Shown piece after piece: positions 33,931 to 44,880 of a stretch of DNA of 64,000 bases. Location: the NCBI GenBank assembly GCA_039881045.1, contig JAYWVB010000065.1:91315-155314 (forward strand), read 5' to 3'. The stretch's first letter is position 1; every line of letters begins with the position of its first letter. The notes beneath the pieces were generated by a model. That model did no database searches. It saw nothing but the letters and a program-made list of their open reading frames with translations, and had not been told where the DNA came from. Source of the stretch: Chaetomium olivaceum (taxonomy: Eukaryota > Ascomycota > Sordariomycetes > Sordariales > Chaetomiaceae). A program made the translations under genes and the position numbers.

Positions 33931-34784
33931 ATGGCGAACACTCGATCCCAGTGCCGCAAACGCAGCGACGATGGCACGGTCCCAGCCACTCCCTCCTGTT
34001 CGGACCAAGAGGAATATTCCCTCACGCTTGGGACCCCGATACCAGACACACCGTGTAAAAGACTCGACGCGACCGACCACCGCCGGTCTTATCACGACGA
34101 GATACCCGACTCGGATACGGATGCACTATCCGTCATTTTGACCGGCGAGAAGGAGGCGGCTTACCTTGCCGAGAAACGACGCAACACCCCCGACCCAAAG
34201 CTCGCTGCGGCATCCCATGTCGATCTCCAGCAAACCGAACCCGATGTGGCCCCCCCTTACGAATTCGAGTCAACCAGGTTCGATGTGCCCTCCCCTGGAA
34301 AACCCGGGTCATCTGGGCTCGATGCCTCCATCAACCCAAACTCCGCAGTTCCCCCCCCTGGCGACCCCTCAGCCAACTTGGCCCTTGACGATAATCACAC
34401 ACCCGTCGCCTCACTCATCACCAACCGCTCCGTCACTGCTGGTGTCGACGGGCCTGGCCAGCTTGACACAACCGTGGCAACGGACAGACGCAGGATCGAG
34501 GCACCGGACACCACAGACGGAGAAGTTCGCCGGGAACGGGACTGCGAGACTCTAAACGGCAAAGGCGGAGTAGTGGCATCGAGTCCTGGCTGTGGGCCAA
34601 TATCACAGACGACCACATGTACGACGCTGACTGTGAAGACGCCGATGAAGATGGAAATGTCTGTCTGAATAACGTTGGCTACGAGGACACCAATGATGGA
34701 GACTCCGGCGAGAACAGCATCTCAAGTTCTGCATCCGACGCACCGCCCATCAGCCATCGATCACACTCAGGGGGGGGCGGATGA
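33931..34784 (+). pseudogene. Acidic hypothetical protein, apparently frameshifted
   Basis: The ATG at 33931 begins MANTRSQCRKRSDDG. The frame is open to 34668, but from about 34540 the protein-like text passes to another frame (SSGIESWLWANITDDHMYD.., then an Asp/Glu/Asn-rich stretch) and ends at TGA 34782-34784 next to a G8 run. Beyond that run a third frame stays protein-like (EHGGDGNRTGCVPEDPE, later DRPTIWEMNEEKVAFG). Both slips lie at or near G-runs. No family recognised; disordered, acidic, Pro/Ser-rich. It could be one real gene damaged by two single-base losses, or by assembly error. A Cys-rich piece near 35250-35370 (GGRCGRCKRPRG) might be its C-terminus. Confidence 0.4.
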
Positions 34785-34936
34785 GCATGGAGGTGACGGT
34801 AACAGAACCGGCTGTGTACCGGAGGACCCCGAGGCCACCGGGTGTGAACGTAGAAACAGCGACAGACCGACGATTTGGGAAATGAATGAAGAGAAGGTAG
34901 CATTTGGGCCTGATGTTAATGACCAGGCCTTCGGAG

Positions 34937-35150
34937 TACCCAACTCTTTTATCTTTTATCTTCCTTTCCTCCTACTCTTTCTTCCTTTTTATATCTCTTC
35001 TGCCTTCGTTTTCCTTTTCGCTTTGTTCTTTTCCTTTTTCTTTTTCCTTCGCTCTTTTTTCTTTTGTCTTTTCTTATTATTTTCTGTTTCTTTGCCCCTC
35101 TTCTTTTTCAACCCTCGTTTTCTTCTTCATTTTCTTCCCATGAAACTCCT
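34937..35150 (+). repeat. Polypyrimidine tract
   Basis: About 210 bases almost wholly C and T on the plus strand (CTTTTCCTTTTTCTTTTTCC-like). Could form triplex DNA or be a long 3' UTR or intron tract; no function shown. Confidence 0.85.
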
Positions 35151-35587
35151 GGCTTTCTTGAAAGCCACATGTGACGCCAGCTACATTTCGACCTCGCGTC
35201 CATAAGAACCATGAGACTTTTTGCTCCTCGGAGGATAAAAAGTGGCTGAGTGGCGGGCGATGCGGCAGATGCAAGCGACCGCGTGGACAGGGTAGGAGGA
35301 TCATGTTCGATAGGTGGGGCGGACATTCGTCCTGCTGTACCTGCGGCAATATCACTTGTCGCTCGAAGAGAAATGAAAAATGACAAACCTCGAGGAGCTT
35401 GTTCGAGGACGCAATGGATGTGGCGAGACGGGCCGGGTGGGCCTGCCATTTTTCGGCGCCCGTTGACGCTCGCCGATGCACGGCTTGCTTTCGAGCGAAG
35501 CATGGGGCAGGGACGGGGCGCAGGAGGGGAGAGTCACATTAATTTGTTAAGGAAAGGATTTGGTACAGGTTTTTTTTTAAGCGATTC

Positions 35588-37452
35588 ACGTATATTATAA
35601 GCGAATGACCCATAGTTATAAGCGAGTGACCCAGTCTCCACTACCTTGCAACAACTATTTACAATTACAACACAACAGCCCTAGGAACTAACTACAATTA
35701 CATCGGAAATAGCTGTATCAGCGACTTCTACAGCCTCCTGGCAAGTGCGCGCATTATGGCCAGGCTTGCCACATGTACCACAGCGCCGAACCTTCGTACG
35801 AGCCCCCCCTGTACCACTACTATCCGGCTGTGTTTCCTGCAGTGCCCCCTTACCCACATCCCTCTGGTCCAGTAGATCCTGTGCATCTTGTACAGTAAGT
35901 GCCCCTCCAAGCTGTATGCGTGTTCTTTTGGCTTTCCGGCGCTTGCTTAGTGCTTCGTTGGCCTTACGGAGCGAAGAGACCTCTGACTGAAGAAGAGCCA
36001 CTTGGTGCATTACAGCCGTTGCATCTTTGGCAAGCTGGTCAACTGCAACTAACACCGAAGCTGGGGAGCTATTTTGATGGCTGGCAATCCGGGTCTTGAT
36101 GAAGTCTGACTGCGAGTGGGTTTCCTGGGCATTATACGGGGTCTTAGAGACCCAAGGTTGTGCAGTGCCAGGCCGGGAGTTTGGGGGTGTTGGTGTATGA
36201 AGCTTGACATCCAGCTTAGAAAGCACCTTCTCTGGATCGAATGGTACGATGCCAGCTCCTGCAAAGCCGCCCTGGATATTCCTCTCTGTTATGGAAGCAA
36301 AGAAGGCTTCGCGAAAGGCACAAAGGAACTCGAGCTTGGTGATATGGTTGATGTGTGCGCGCATCAGCTCCTCGATCAGGCGACCGTATACCTGTTTCAG
36401 TGGCCCGAAGCAGCCAACATCAAGTGGCTGGCACTTGTGGGAGGAGTGTGCAGGCATGCAGAGTGTGATGATCTAGTTGTCCCGGCAGTAGAGCTCGAAC
36501 TCGGTGGAGTGGTGGCTTTCGTGGCCGTCGAGGATCAACAACCGGTATATGCCCTTTGTCCGGGGTGCCGTATGGTAGTCGAAGTGCTTGATCCACTCAA
36601 GGCCAACTGCATTGGTAGTCCAGCCATTATCGGTAGTCGCAATGCGCCAGTCGAGTGGTAGATTGCACTCGCGGTACCAGTTGGCGAGGTGGTATTGCGC
36701 GGCCAGGATGATGAATGGAGGGATGGCCCAGCCAAGGGCGTTGACCCCCTGGATCACAGTCGCCCATTCGCGATTACCAGGCTGGGCCAGCTTTGCCTTA
36801 CCACGGCCATCTGAGGTCGTAACTACCATACCTGGGAAGATCATGCCCATCATAAACCCAGTCTCGTCGAAGTTATAGATATCGTCGTCTAGGATACCGT
36901 ACTTGGCCTTCACATTCCGCACAAGCGTAAACCAATCGCCAATAACCTTTGGATCTTCGCACTTGGCCCTCTGGTAGTCGTATCTACGTGTACGACATGT
37001 ACGGAGCTGTGGCTGGCGTTTGACGAAGTTGTGGGCCCAGAGCTTGCCGACAGGGGGTGCATCGCGTTCGCGGAGCAGGTGGTTGGCCATATCTTCCACA
37101 CCACGCAGTCTAGGGGGAAATGCGCGCGCATCCAGTTCAAGTATATACTGAACTATCGTACGCTCTTCGAGATCTGTGAGCTTACGCGAGTTGACTGGCA
37201 TATCGCGTCGTGCAGGCTTGCCGGCGCGACGACGACCTAGGGTTCTACGGTCGACGCCATATATCTTAGCTGCGGCTCGTTCGGTCAGATTCTTGTCGTT
37301 CTGAAGAGCTTCGAGGGCCAAGACTATCCGGTCTTCTCTTAAAGTAGGTGGCATCTTAGATGGTTGAGGAAATTGATGTTGGGTGCAAAGGTATCGCGTC
37401 GCGTAGAAAGTGGGTCACTCGCTTATATGGGTCATTCGCTTATAATATACGT
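35588..37452 (-). mobile_element. pogo/Fot1-like DNA transposon, about 1.87 kb
   Basis: Inverted ends: left ACGTATATTATAAGCGAATG (35588 on), right the complement of the same, ending ..TAATATACGT at 37452. Inside each end the motif ATAAGCGARTGACCCA occurs twice. Size and transposase match the pogo/Fot1 group (Tc1-mariner superfamily), which duplicates TA on insertion. TA follows on the right (37453-37454) but the left flank is TTC, so the duplication is mutated or the end is off by a base or two. Confidence 0.85.
35681..37354 (-). pseudogene. pogo/Fot1-like transposase, one stop codon
   Basis: Starts at the ATG at 37354. N-terminal helix-turn-helix (residues 10-50), a CENP-B/Tc5-type second HTH (about 60-125), then the DDE domain with Asp residues in YNFDETGF, LLILDGHESH and CQPLDVGCF. 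C-terminal coiled coil and zinc knuckle CGTCGKPGHNARTC. The only defect seen is an in-frame TAG at 36473-36475, eight residues after the second catalytic block; the frame continues unbroken to 35681. A CAG-to-TAG change (RIP type) would explain it. Full length would be 557 aa. Confidence 0.9.
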
Positions 37453-38030
37453 TACCTGCTGATATTTGACGGATTTGTTGATTGAATTCAACTGAATTGC
37501 ACAGGAACTGGTGGGGCGGGATTGAGAGGTGCTCGGTGCAGGTGCCAGGGTTGGGGTTATGTACGGAGGAAACCACATGATGCGGCCCGAACCGCCTTGC
37601 GTCTAAATAACTTCACGGCTTTGTTCACTTCTTTAAGAACAGAAAACGCCCAAATATTGCGCGGGCAAGGGACCAGCTTAATAATGCCAGAAGAATAGCA
37701 CCAGTAACAAGTCACAAGATACGCAGTCACTGGAATCACTTTTATCACTGCGGTTATGAAAGTCTGGAGTTAAGATGGTCAGATTCTCTGAATGGCCTCA
37801 AGTTGGCCTGGTGCGGAGCAAAACTCTGATCCTTTCCTGGCACCCTCACACCTTGACTGCTCCATTCCCCCAAGTCATTCCAGAAACCATCAGAGCCTCG
37901 CGAGGAAGGATCCTCCCATCAACCCCCCCAGTGAAAGCTCATGAGCAAGAACCCTCCCACTGCTCTTCCTGGTGGCAGATTCTCATCACTGCTCTTCCTA
38001 GTGGCAGATTCTCATCGTCGTCAAATGCGC
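37453..38030. other. Intergenic stretch with a 29-bp tandem duplication
   Basis: No gene supported. Two copies of CACTGCTCTTCCT(G/A)GTGGCAG.. lie back to back at 37958-38015. Confidence 0.6.
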
Positions 38031-38669
38031 TTAGGGAGCTAGAACAACGGCACCAGTACCATACTGGATGTTGAACACGGTATCTGGGAGCCTGCCATGC
38101 GTAGCCCCGAGGCCGGAAGGGCACGAAGGCTGGTTGCTGACGGCCAGGTTGACCGTACACAACTCATCGTAACCGTAATGGCATACGGGGTCCTGGATGT
38201 TGAATAGGCGATAGTTCTTGGCGACCCAGCTGTTCGGCTGGCCCAGGCAGCTGGCGACGTAGTTCATGCTGTTGGAGGCGGATAGGGGGAGACCGCCGGC
38301 CTTGAGATGCTGGACGCAATTGCTAGCGGGAACGTTGGTCACCTCCATATTGACGGCACCGCCGGTGATGGGGTGAACCGTGGCGCTCTGGCCCGAGACC
38401 AAGAAGTTGTAGGCGTCGTACGAGATGTCGTAGGCGCCGCCGGACTGGTCGATGCGGAGCAGATCGACGGAGCGGCCGCCGTAGGAGACGCGGACGCAGA
38501 TGTTCTCGCAGTCGACCGACATGGGCCAGTAGGCGACCCGATTAGTGTTGATCTTGCAGCCGAGAACGCCGACTGAAGAGGAGTACATGTCGTGAGGGGT
38601 GATACCACGCGACTCACCAGCGACGAAGGTCGCCAGCAGGCCAACGGCAAGGGAAGCAAGAGCAAACAT
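38031..38669 (-). CDS. Small secreted protein, fungal-specific
   Basis: Single exon, 212 aa, with a clear signal peptide (MFALASLAVGLLATFVAG, cleavage about residue 18). The mature part contains several Cys (GCKINTNR, DCENICVRVSY, SNCVQH, ASCLGQP, PVCHYGYDELC, PSCPSG), and aromatic/Gly blocks such as RSVDLLRIDQSGGAYDISY and LGQPNSWVAKNYRLFNIQD. I recognise the pattern as a conserved ascomycete secreted family but know no named function. It would be extracellular or wall-bound, disulfide-stabilised. Start taken at the ATG right before the signal peptide; the open frame extends upstream without coding look. Confidence 0.78.
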   Translation of the reverse strand: MFALASLAVGLLATFVAGESRGITPHDMYSSSVGVLGCKINTNRVAYWPMSVDCENICVRVSYGGRSVDLLRIDQSGGAYDISYDAYNFLVSGQSATVHPITGGAVNMEVTNVPASNCVQHLKAGGLPLSASNSMNYVASCLGQPNSWVAKNYRLFNIQDPVCHYGYDELCTVNLAVSNQPSCPSGLGATHGRLPDTVFNIQYGTGAVVLAP

Positions 38670-39476
38670 GATGATGTTGCTGTTGATAGAGGTGAAAGAG
38701 TGATTTGATGTGTTCTTGATTTGGAAGAGATGCCAAAGAAGGTGTGACTTGGTTGTTGGCAAGAAAGGATGGAGGAAAGAAAGGTTGGGAACTGGCAGCA
38801 ACGATGGGAATTTATAGACATTGATGAATGGCCTCGATCTCAACTTCCTTCTCCAGCCTTTGCAGTTGCGCGCAGATTGAGAACCTTGTTCGGCATCTAA
38901 AGTCTTATCGCAACGGCTGCCCTGGCACAATACTGATGTGAGGGGTTAGCGTGAGCATCTTAGTTGGGATCGAGGCCTTCACCGAGTTGGAACGCGGAAT
39001 GAACCCCTACACAAAGAACGGTCTGATGTGTTTATTCCGCGGCAGTGTGCTCGGGCGTAAGTCCACTTAGAAAAATGTGAATACACTGTGTGGTGAACAA
39101 TAACATACCTTATTAACGGAATGGTGCCGCACTGCACCGTATCAACTGTCAAACAACAACCTGGAAGTTACTGATACCATTTGAGCTGCGTTTGAACTGG
39201 CCAAACATGGAAAGCTCACCGAGCTACTAACCACAATCTCTGCAATAAACTGAAGACCACATGCCCAGTTTAAAGAGACTCCTGAGGCATACAATGGAAT
39301 AGTGGTTTAAGTTGGACCTAATACCTATACTTCACACAAACAGCCGGAGCCGCATGTGCCTTCCCAGATACCGAACTAGACCCATTTTCTGCGGTTTGTT
39401 TGAGCCAACCACTGCTGTTTGTCTTCCACAACATTATTCTTACTCTCTTCACATGCCAACCTCACGCCCCTCAACG
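38670..39476. other. Intergenic stretch
   Basis: Upstream region of the secreted-protein gene and downstream of the Nudix gene. A CT/T-rich leader sits just before 38669 on the minus strand. No other gene supported. Confidence 0.4.
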
Positions 39477-40103
39477 TTATTCCACACCCGTCCCACCCGT
39501 TCCGCCTCCGTGCCTTCCATTCCGAAACACTTCCAAAATTGTCTCCCGCTGCGCGTCATACGCAAACTCAATCTCCCTCCCCTCCACCTTCCCAACCAGG
39601 ACATCCCCCTCAGAAGCCCAAACCGCACCCACGTGCTCCACCTCACTTAACCGCACTGTCGGCGGGACCTCCTCCCCATCATTCCCCTCCAACTGGGACC
39701 GAGAAACCTCCACCAGAAACGTAATCTTCCTCCATCTCGTCCCGCCACCCCCATCAAACTCCAGTTCGTCCACCACCCCGGCCACATGGCTCACCACCAA
39801 CCCCGTCTCCTCACGTACCTCTCGGGAGACGGCATGTAGGATGGACTCTTCGGTCATGTCGACACAGCCGCCGGGGCATTCCCACTTCAGACCGAAGCCG
39901 TCGCGCGGGGCGCGCTGGATGAGGAGGACACGGTTGTTGTCGTGTAGGATGAGTGCGGCGACGACGAGGTTGGTTGGGTGTGGGTTAATGGAGAGATATT
40001 GGGTTGGGGTGGTAGTGTAGGGGGTCAGCGAGGGGTGGGCGGTGAAAAGGGAGTTGGTGGTGGGGGTGGCTGTTGGTGACATTGTGCTGGCGATTGTTGA
40101 CAT
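39477..40103 (-). CDS. Nudix hydrolase
   Basis: Single exon, 208 aa. The Nudix box reads GGCVDMTEESILHAVSREV followed by REETGL. Measured from the central glycine to the first conserved Glu it has one residue more than the strict GX5E spacing, while EX7REUXEEXGU is exact; I have seen this variant in fungal ADP-ribose/ NADH-type Nudix proteins. Members cleave nucleoside-diphosphate-linked substrates with Mg2+. The first 40 residues are Ser/Thr/Pro-rich and probably disordered; a second ATG at 40082 could be the real start. Cytosolic, intact; substrate unknown. Confidence 0.87.
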   Translation of the reverse strand: MSTIASTMSPTATPTTNSLFTAHPSLTPYTTTPTQYLSINPHPTNLVVAALILHDNNRVLLIQRAPRDGFGLKWECPGGCVDMTEESILHAVSREVREETGLVVSHVAGVVDELEFDGGGGTRWRKITFLVEVSRSQLEGNDGEEVPPTVRLSEVEHVGAVWASEGDVLVGKVEGREIEFAYDAQRETILEVFRNGRHGGGTGGTGVE

Positions 40104-40457
40104 GGCGTTGGACTTGGTTTGGCGGGCCGGCTGTTAGGTATAGCCTTCTCTTTTGCTCCTCCTCGGTTGTTTCGAATGGGCGACTTGACTTTGGATGAGT
40201 TACACTTGTTTTAAACAATTTTTCACTCGAGCAATTGCACATCGCATTGCTGACACAGAAAAACGCGTGCCTAAAACGCCTGACGCGTCCCGGAGGCTAC
40301 GACATTCCCACACTATCTGCCTATTCTAGTCATCAATTGAACCGCCAGCCAACGGTAGGTCTCTATCAATTATCGTCGCAAGTCTCAGCAGCACGTCGCC
40401 CGCAACCATCTACATGGGGTGCACACCGCCGGGAATCGCGTCGAGCCCTAAATGGGA
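40104..40457. other. Intergenic stretch
   Basis: Between the 5' end of the Nudix gene and the 3' end of the DUF1996 gene. Nothing supported. Confidence 0.4.
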
Positions 40458-41728
40458 TTAGCCCAGTCTTCCACCCAAGGTTGCCGGCGCACGGTACTTA
40501 CATCCTTCCGTCTGCTCCTCCACGGTCTGCTGCTTCTGGCACGCCACCGCCTCCTCAGGAGTCTGAGTCTGCAGGACAGAACAGCGATCCCCCGTGCACC
40601 GCGCATCGAGCGCTCTTTGCAGGGCATCACCTTTCCAGCCAAAGATGTAATCCCCATGCTGGCCATACCCAGTGCTGTGCAACAGTTAGCCAACGCCTAG
40701 GGAACGTCAGATATGGTCATGGTGTCTTACGCATCACCCATCGAGTATACGAGCGGCTGGCCTGTCTCGGGCCAGTCCTCTTTGTTGTTGAACTCTCTGG
40801 TCTATGCCTTGTCAGTCAACTTTCATCAACCACGAATAAGGGGGATACTAACGTCCCACATAACCTCGTACATAAGCTGGGGCAGCTTGACAGGGTGGCT
40901 GGCGGGGCAGGGCCCGGTCGACTCGAAGCTTCCGGTGCTGGGGTAAGCGACGTGGCTCTTGTGGTCGGGCGTATCGAGGTTTTTGCCGTCCCAGCATCTG
41001 CATGTTATTAGCGTGTGTTCAGGGGTAAGGGTTAGGGGTGTGGCTTAGGCGTGTGGCTTACGTTGGGAAGGTGATGGTCGTTCGGATACCACCGGGGCAA
41101 GGCTTTTCGGGGAAAGAGGCCGTGTCGTCACCTGTGCAGGGTGCGCCACCGAAGGGAGTCTGTTCGATGTTGTGCTCGCAGCGGTGGCAGATTTGCTTCT
41201 GCATGCCCTTCTGGGTGCGGCGGCCGGCCTCTCCGACTAGCATGCGGAAACCCTGTTGCTTGTCAGTTTTGTGTCAACAAAACATGGGGTTGCATCGCTG
41301 CTCACCGGCTTGAAGGCGGTGACAGTGGATTTGCCGTCGTATGGCGGGATATAATAGACAGTCACACCCCCCGTTCCCTTGAGCCCTAGGTTGACCATCT
41401 GTGGGACTCTCTTGTAAGTGCCATTCTTGGCACGGAAGTAGATGTTTGCCGTCCAGTAGTTGCTAAAGTCTTCTGAAAAGGAGCATGTCGTGCATGTCGA
41501 CTTTTCCGCGGGGTCAAACTCGACGGGGGTCATGCTGGCATTGAAGGAGTTACCGCCCACGATCTGGTGAAGGTGCGGAGACTGTAGTTCCCCAGGGTTG
41601 ACGAGGGGGTCGAGGCGCTCGATAACGAGCTGCGAGCATTGAAAGCGCATCATGGCCGCCTGGGCAAACTGGGCAGAAGCCTGGCCAGCGCAGAGTGCCG
41701 CCACTGAGGCTAGGAGAGACACCTTCAT
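40458..41728 (-). CDS. Secreted DUF1996 protein, five exons
   Basis: Exons 41728-41306, 41252-41062, 40997-40853, 40792-40731 and 40674-40458 join in frame to 345 aa; the four introns are 53-64 nt with GTRAG or GTTAG donors and CTAA-type branch sites. Signal peptide MKVSLLASVAALCAGQASA. DUF1996 hallmarks appear in order: RLDPLVNPG, SPHLHQIVGGNSFNASM, NYWTANIYFRAKNGTYKRVP, CWDGKNLD, HVAYP, CPASHPVKLPQL, HGDYIFGWKGDALQRA and a Cys-rich end (CTGDRC, ACQKQQ, GCKY). These proteins are secreted or wall-associated in fungi, with unknown activity. The fourth exon acceptor has three possible AGs; I used the one that keeps frame. Confidence 0.9.
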
Positions 41729-42358
41729 TGTAACCGGTTGCTTGGCTGTTAGTCTGTCAAAGGTTGCAATGTATGTTACTGTAACCCGGAAATCACTTGA
41801 GGCTCAACTAAAATGGGAGGAACGCTGAAGGGGGTGACGGAGGGTTTAAGCGTGACATAAACGGGCAACCTCCTTATAGCTAGCACCGCGATGGACTGGC
41901 CAGCCCTGTAATTTTATAAGTGTATTATTGAGAATAGATAGGCGCCTCATACCAGAGACAAGACTATGCCCTGTCTTCTGGACCAGGGATGAACTGCCGC
42001 ATATTGCGCGGCTAGGTGGTTAAATAAAGAGGATAAAGGCGAGCAACATCATTGGGTGACCTGACATTGCCAGCGTTCCATGTCAAGCCGGAGCGGATAT
42101 CTAATCTATTACGATGCATCTTCACATCCTACCACATGGGGACTTTTTACCATTCGGCCCCTGAGATGATTGGCTTTGGCCGTCGGTAGCTGGAACCGGG
42201 TTCCTAGCCGCCAGGAGAAGTCGATCCTATCCCTGAGCAGCGAGGGAGTATATTAGACAGCATACGAGATCAACATCATTCGCAAGCTTTATGCTGATCA
42301 TTGTTCTGGGAGAATGTTCTGGAAGAATTTCGCTCATTGATGGCTGGGTGTTCCGACA
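41729..42358. other. Intergenic stretch before second LTR
   Basis: Promoter side of the DUF1996 gene. No other gene found. Confidence 0.4.
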
Positions 42359-42501
42359 CCACATGTGACGGAGAATGCGCCTGGTGCCTTGGGTTAGGGT
42401 TGGATGCGCATTCCCGGTCATATACTGCAGTGGTCTGTGCGCACACCACACTTATTCCCACGACCCATCCCTGTGTTGTAATCCTTTCTCTCTTTTCCTT
42501 A

Positions 42502-44391
42502 ACGTAATCTATCACCTTCTGGGACACACCACCTTGTGGGACACTTTTCTGCCCCACACACTCCACCACCTCGCTTCGGATGCAGCTCACGACCCCATCG
42601 CGCCCAGTTAGCGATCGAGGCCCTAAATTCAGGCAAGATTAAGGGCATTCGTAACGCTGCAGCTGTGTTTGATGTACCGAAGTCTACTCTCTATAGACGC
42701 GTCAACGGGGGTGGAACACGTCAACACGCCCAAGTTCGGAACCGAAAACTACGCCCAACCGAAGAAGCTGCCCTGATTCAATGGATCGAGTCATTGGACG
42801 ACCGTGGTATGTCGCCTACGATCGGCTATATCCGACAAATGGCCGACCTTCTTCTCCGCGAGCGTGGAAGCTCGACTTTGCTCGACGCGTCTGTCGCATG
42901 CACCCCAGTCCCGGTAATGACTGTCGGCGAGAACTGGGTTCATCGGCTTCTTGATCGGCATCCCCATTTGAAGACGAAGTATTCAAGAAAATACGACTAT
43001 CAGCGAGCATTATGCGAAGACCCAGAGAAGATTTCAGCGTGGTTTGCGCGGGTGCGAAAGACTATTAGCGACTACGGTGTTCTCGATAACGATATCTACA
43101 ACTTTGACGAAACCGGTTTCCAAATGGGTGTCGCAAGCACGTCTAAGGTGGTCACTCGATCTGACCGACGGAATCGGCCTGTTGTTATCCAGCCTGGAAA
43201 TCGAGAGTGGGCCACTGTTATCGAGTGTATCAACGCGACAGGTTGGAGTCTCGATCCAATGATCATCTTCGAGGGGAAAGTCCACATCTCGTCATGGTAC
43301 GACAGCTCAGCGCTGCCAAAGACATGGCGCATTGGAGTTAGCGATAACGGCTGGACGACCAACGAACTTACCTTTGCATGGTTGCGAGACGTCTCGAGCC
43401 ACAGACTCGAGACCGGACTATTGGTCGGTATCGGCTCCTCATTCTCGACGGCCATGGAAGTCATATGGCGCCTGCATTTGACAAGTTCTGCACTGAGCAT
43501 CGAATTCTCACTGAGTGTATGCCTCCTCACTCGTCACACTATTGCCAAGCTCTTGACGTCAGCTGTTTCGCTGTGCTTAAGCGGGTGTATGGCGACCTTG
43601 TCAAAGCGATGATATCGCTTGGCGTCTATCACATCGACAAGCCGAGGTTTCTCGATCTGCTTCTTGAGGCTCGACAGAAGACATTCACTATGAAGAACAT
43701 CGGAAGTGGCTTCAGAGTTACGGGGATCTCGCCTTTCGATCCAAATCAGGTTCTCTGTCGGCTGCAAACTAAGATACGGACACCAAGCCCCCCTCCTGCC
43801 CCCGACCAGCCGCCAAGTCTGCCTCTCAAGACGCCAGTCAATATAGTCGACTTGACTCTCTCCAAAGGAAACGCCGGAGAGAGACAAGTCCAACAGATCG
43901 AGCGCTTCAGAAAATCATCAAGGGCTGCCAAATGGCGATGCATAACGCTGTCCTTCTACATGACGAGAACTCGCGACTCCGGGCTGAAAACGCTCGGCAA
44001 AAGAAAAAGTGGGCACGCCGAGCTTTCATCCAGACAGGAGGGACCATGGCAATTGAAGAAGGTCAAGCTCACATCGAGGCCTCCAAGAAAGCTCCTCAGA
44101 AGGGTCAGGGACGCCAGAAAGCCCGTCCCAAGGTAGAAGAAGGAGAGGCGGGGCCGTCGAACGCAACTACACCAAAGGCACAAACACGGGCGCAGCCAAA
44201 GTGTAGTGTTTGCGGCTCAGTGGAGCACAACGCCAGGAAATGCCCCTATAAGTAAGGACTCGAATGATGTAGACTGCATTTTAAATAGACTAGTTTTGGT
44301 GTTGTGTGGTGTGTCTAAAGTTGGCGTGGTGGGGTGTGGGGCAGAAAAGTGTCCCACAAGGTGGTGTGTCCCAGAAGGTGATAGATTACGT
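42502..44391 (+). mobile_element. pogo/Fot1-like DNA transposon, 1890 bp, in LTR
   Basis: Perfect or near-perfect inverted ends of about 55 bp beginning ACGTAATCTATCACCTTCTG. TA occurs at both edges (42500-42501 and 44392-44393), whereas the intact LTR copy has a single TA at the same point (17086-17087). That establishes insertion at TA with duplication, as for pogo/Fot1 elements. Near-identity of the ends implies a fairly recent insertion. Confidence 0.95.
42582..44255 (+). pseudogene. pogo/Fot1-like transposase, frameshifted
   Basis: Helix-turn-helix near 42610-42720 (AVFDVPKSTLYRRVNG), second HTH, then DDE domain: YNFDETGF, frameshift near 43395, LLILDGHGSH, HYCQALDVSCF. A second frame change is needed near 43925 to reach the C-terminal coiled region and zinc knuckle CSVCGSVEHNARKC ending at 44255. 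No in-frame ATG precedes the first HTH; an ATG at 42579 is one frame off. So at least two, probably three, single-base losses. The protein would be about 550 aa. Related to but clearly different from the element at 35588. Confidence 0.88.
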
Positions 44392-44467
44392 TAGCTTTCG
44401 ATTAACAGAATAGAGTGGTACTTGCAGTGCCTTTGAGCCTCGCGATTCCTATCACTCATCTCTCACA

Positions 44468-44622
44468 CCACATTAGTTTGTGGTGATTTGTAGAAATTCC
44501 ATGTATTCCTTAGGGATCCTTTCAGCGAACATGGAAGAATTGAAGAACTTCAACAAGATTATATTAGGATTAGCATCTATCTTAGTTTAGAGACATTATC
44601 AGTCCATAGTTATGACTCGTTT
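44468..44622. other. Spacer between LTR and tandem array
   Basis: Short AT-rich spacer; nothing found. Confidence 0.4.
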
Positions 44623-44880
44623 GCCTGGAGGAACGTACGAGGAACGAGTACTTCCGAAAGGTTCCTTTTCCGACAAAAACCATGACCAGAAAGATGGTAT
44701 GCCTGGAGGAACGTACGAGGAACGAGTACTTCCGAAAGGTTCCTTTTGCCTGGAGGAACGTACGAGGAACGAGTGCCTGGAGGAACGTACGAGGAACGAG
44801 TACTTCCGAAAGGTTCCTTTGCCTGGAGGAACGTACGAGGAACGAGTACTTCCGAAAGGTTCCTTTTCCGAGAAAAACCA
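44623..44880 (+). repeat. 47-bp tandem repeat array, five units
   Basis: Units at 44623, 44701, 44748 (only 27 bp), 44775 and 44821 start GCCTGGAGGAACGTACGAGG and run to CCGAAAGGTTCCTTT. Each full unit contains GGAAC and GTTCC arms and can fold into a hairpin. The unit spacing at 44670-44700 holds a non-repeat piece also partly echoed after the last unit (CCGA(C/G)AAAAACCATG). Confidence 0.92.

Larger units (their letters stand above)
42364..44467 (+). mobile_element. Solo LTR, copy 2, split by a DNA transposon
   Basis: LTR parts 42364-42501 and 44392-44467 match copy 1 (16932-17161): start TGTGACGGAG, end CTCTCACA. The 5-bp flanks are CCACA on both sides (42359-42363 and 44468-44472). Without the insert it is about 212 bp. 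It differs from copy 1 by an 18-bp internal deletion or lack of duplication and scattered substitutions, mostly in the right part. Confidence 0.92.

Noticed and set aside
44623..44880. Open frames through the 47-bp array on both strands
   Set aside because: Frames exist only because the unit lacks stops; translation is repetitive without family match.
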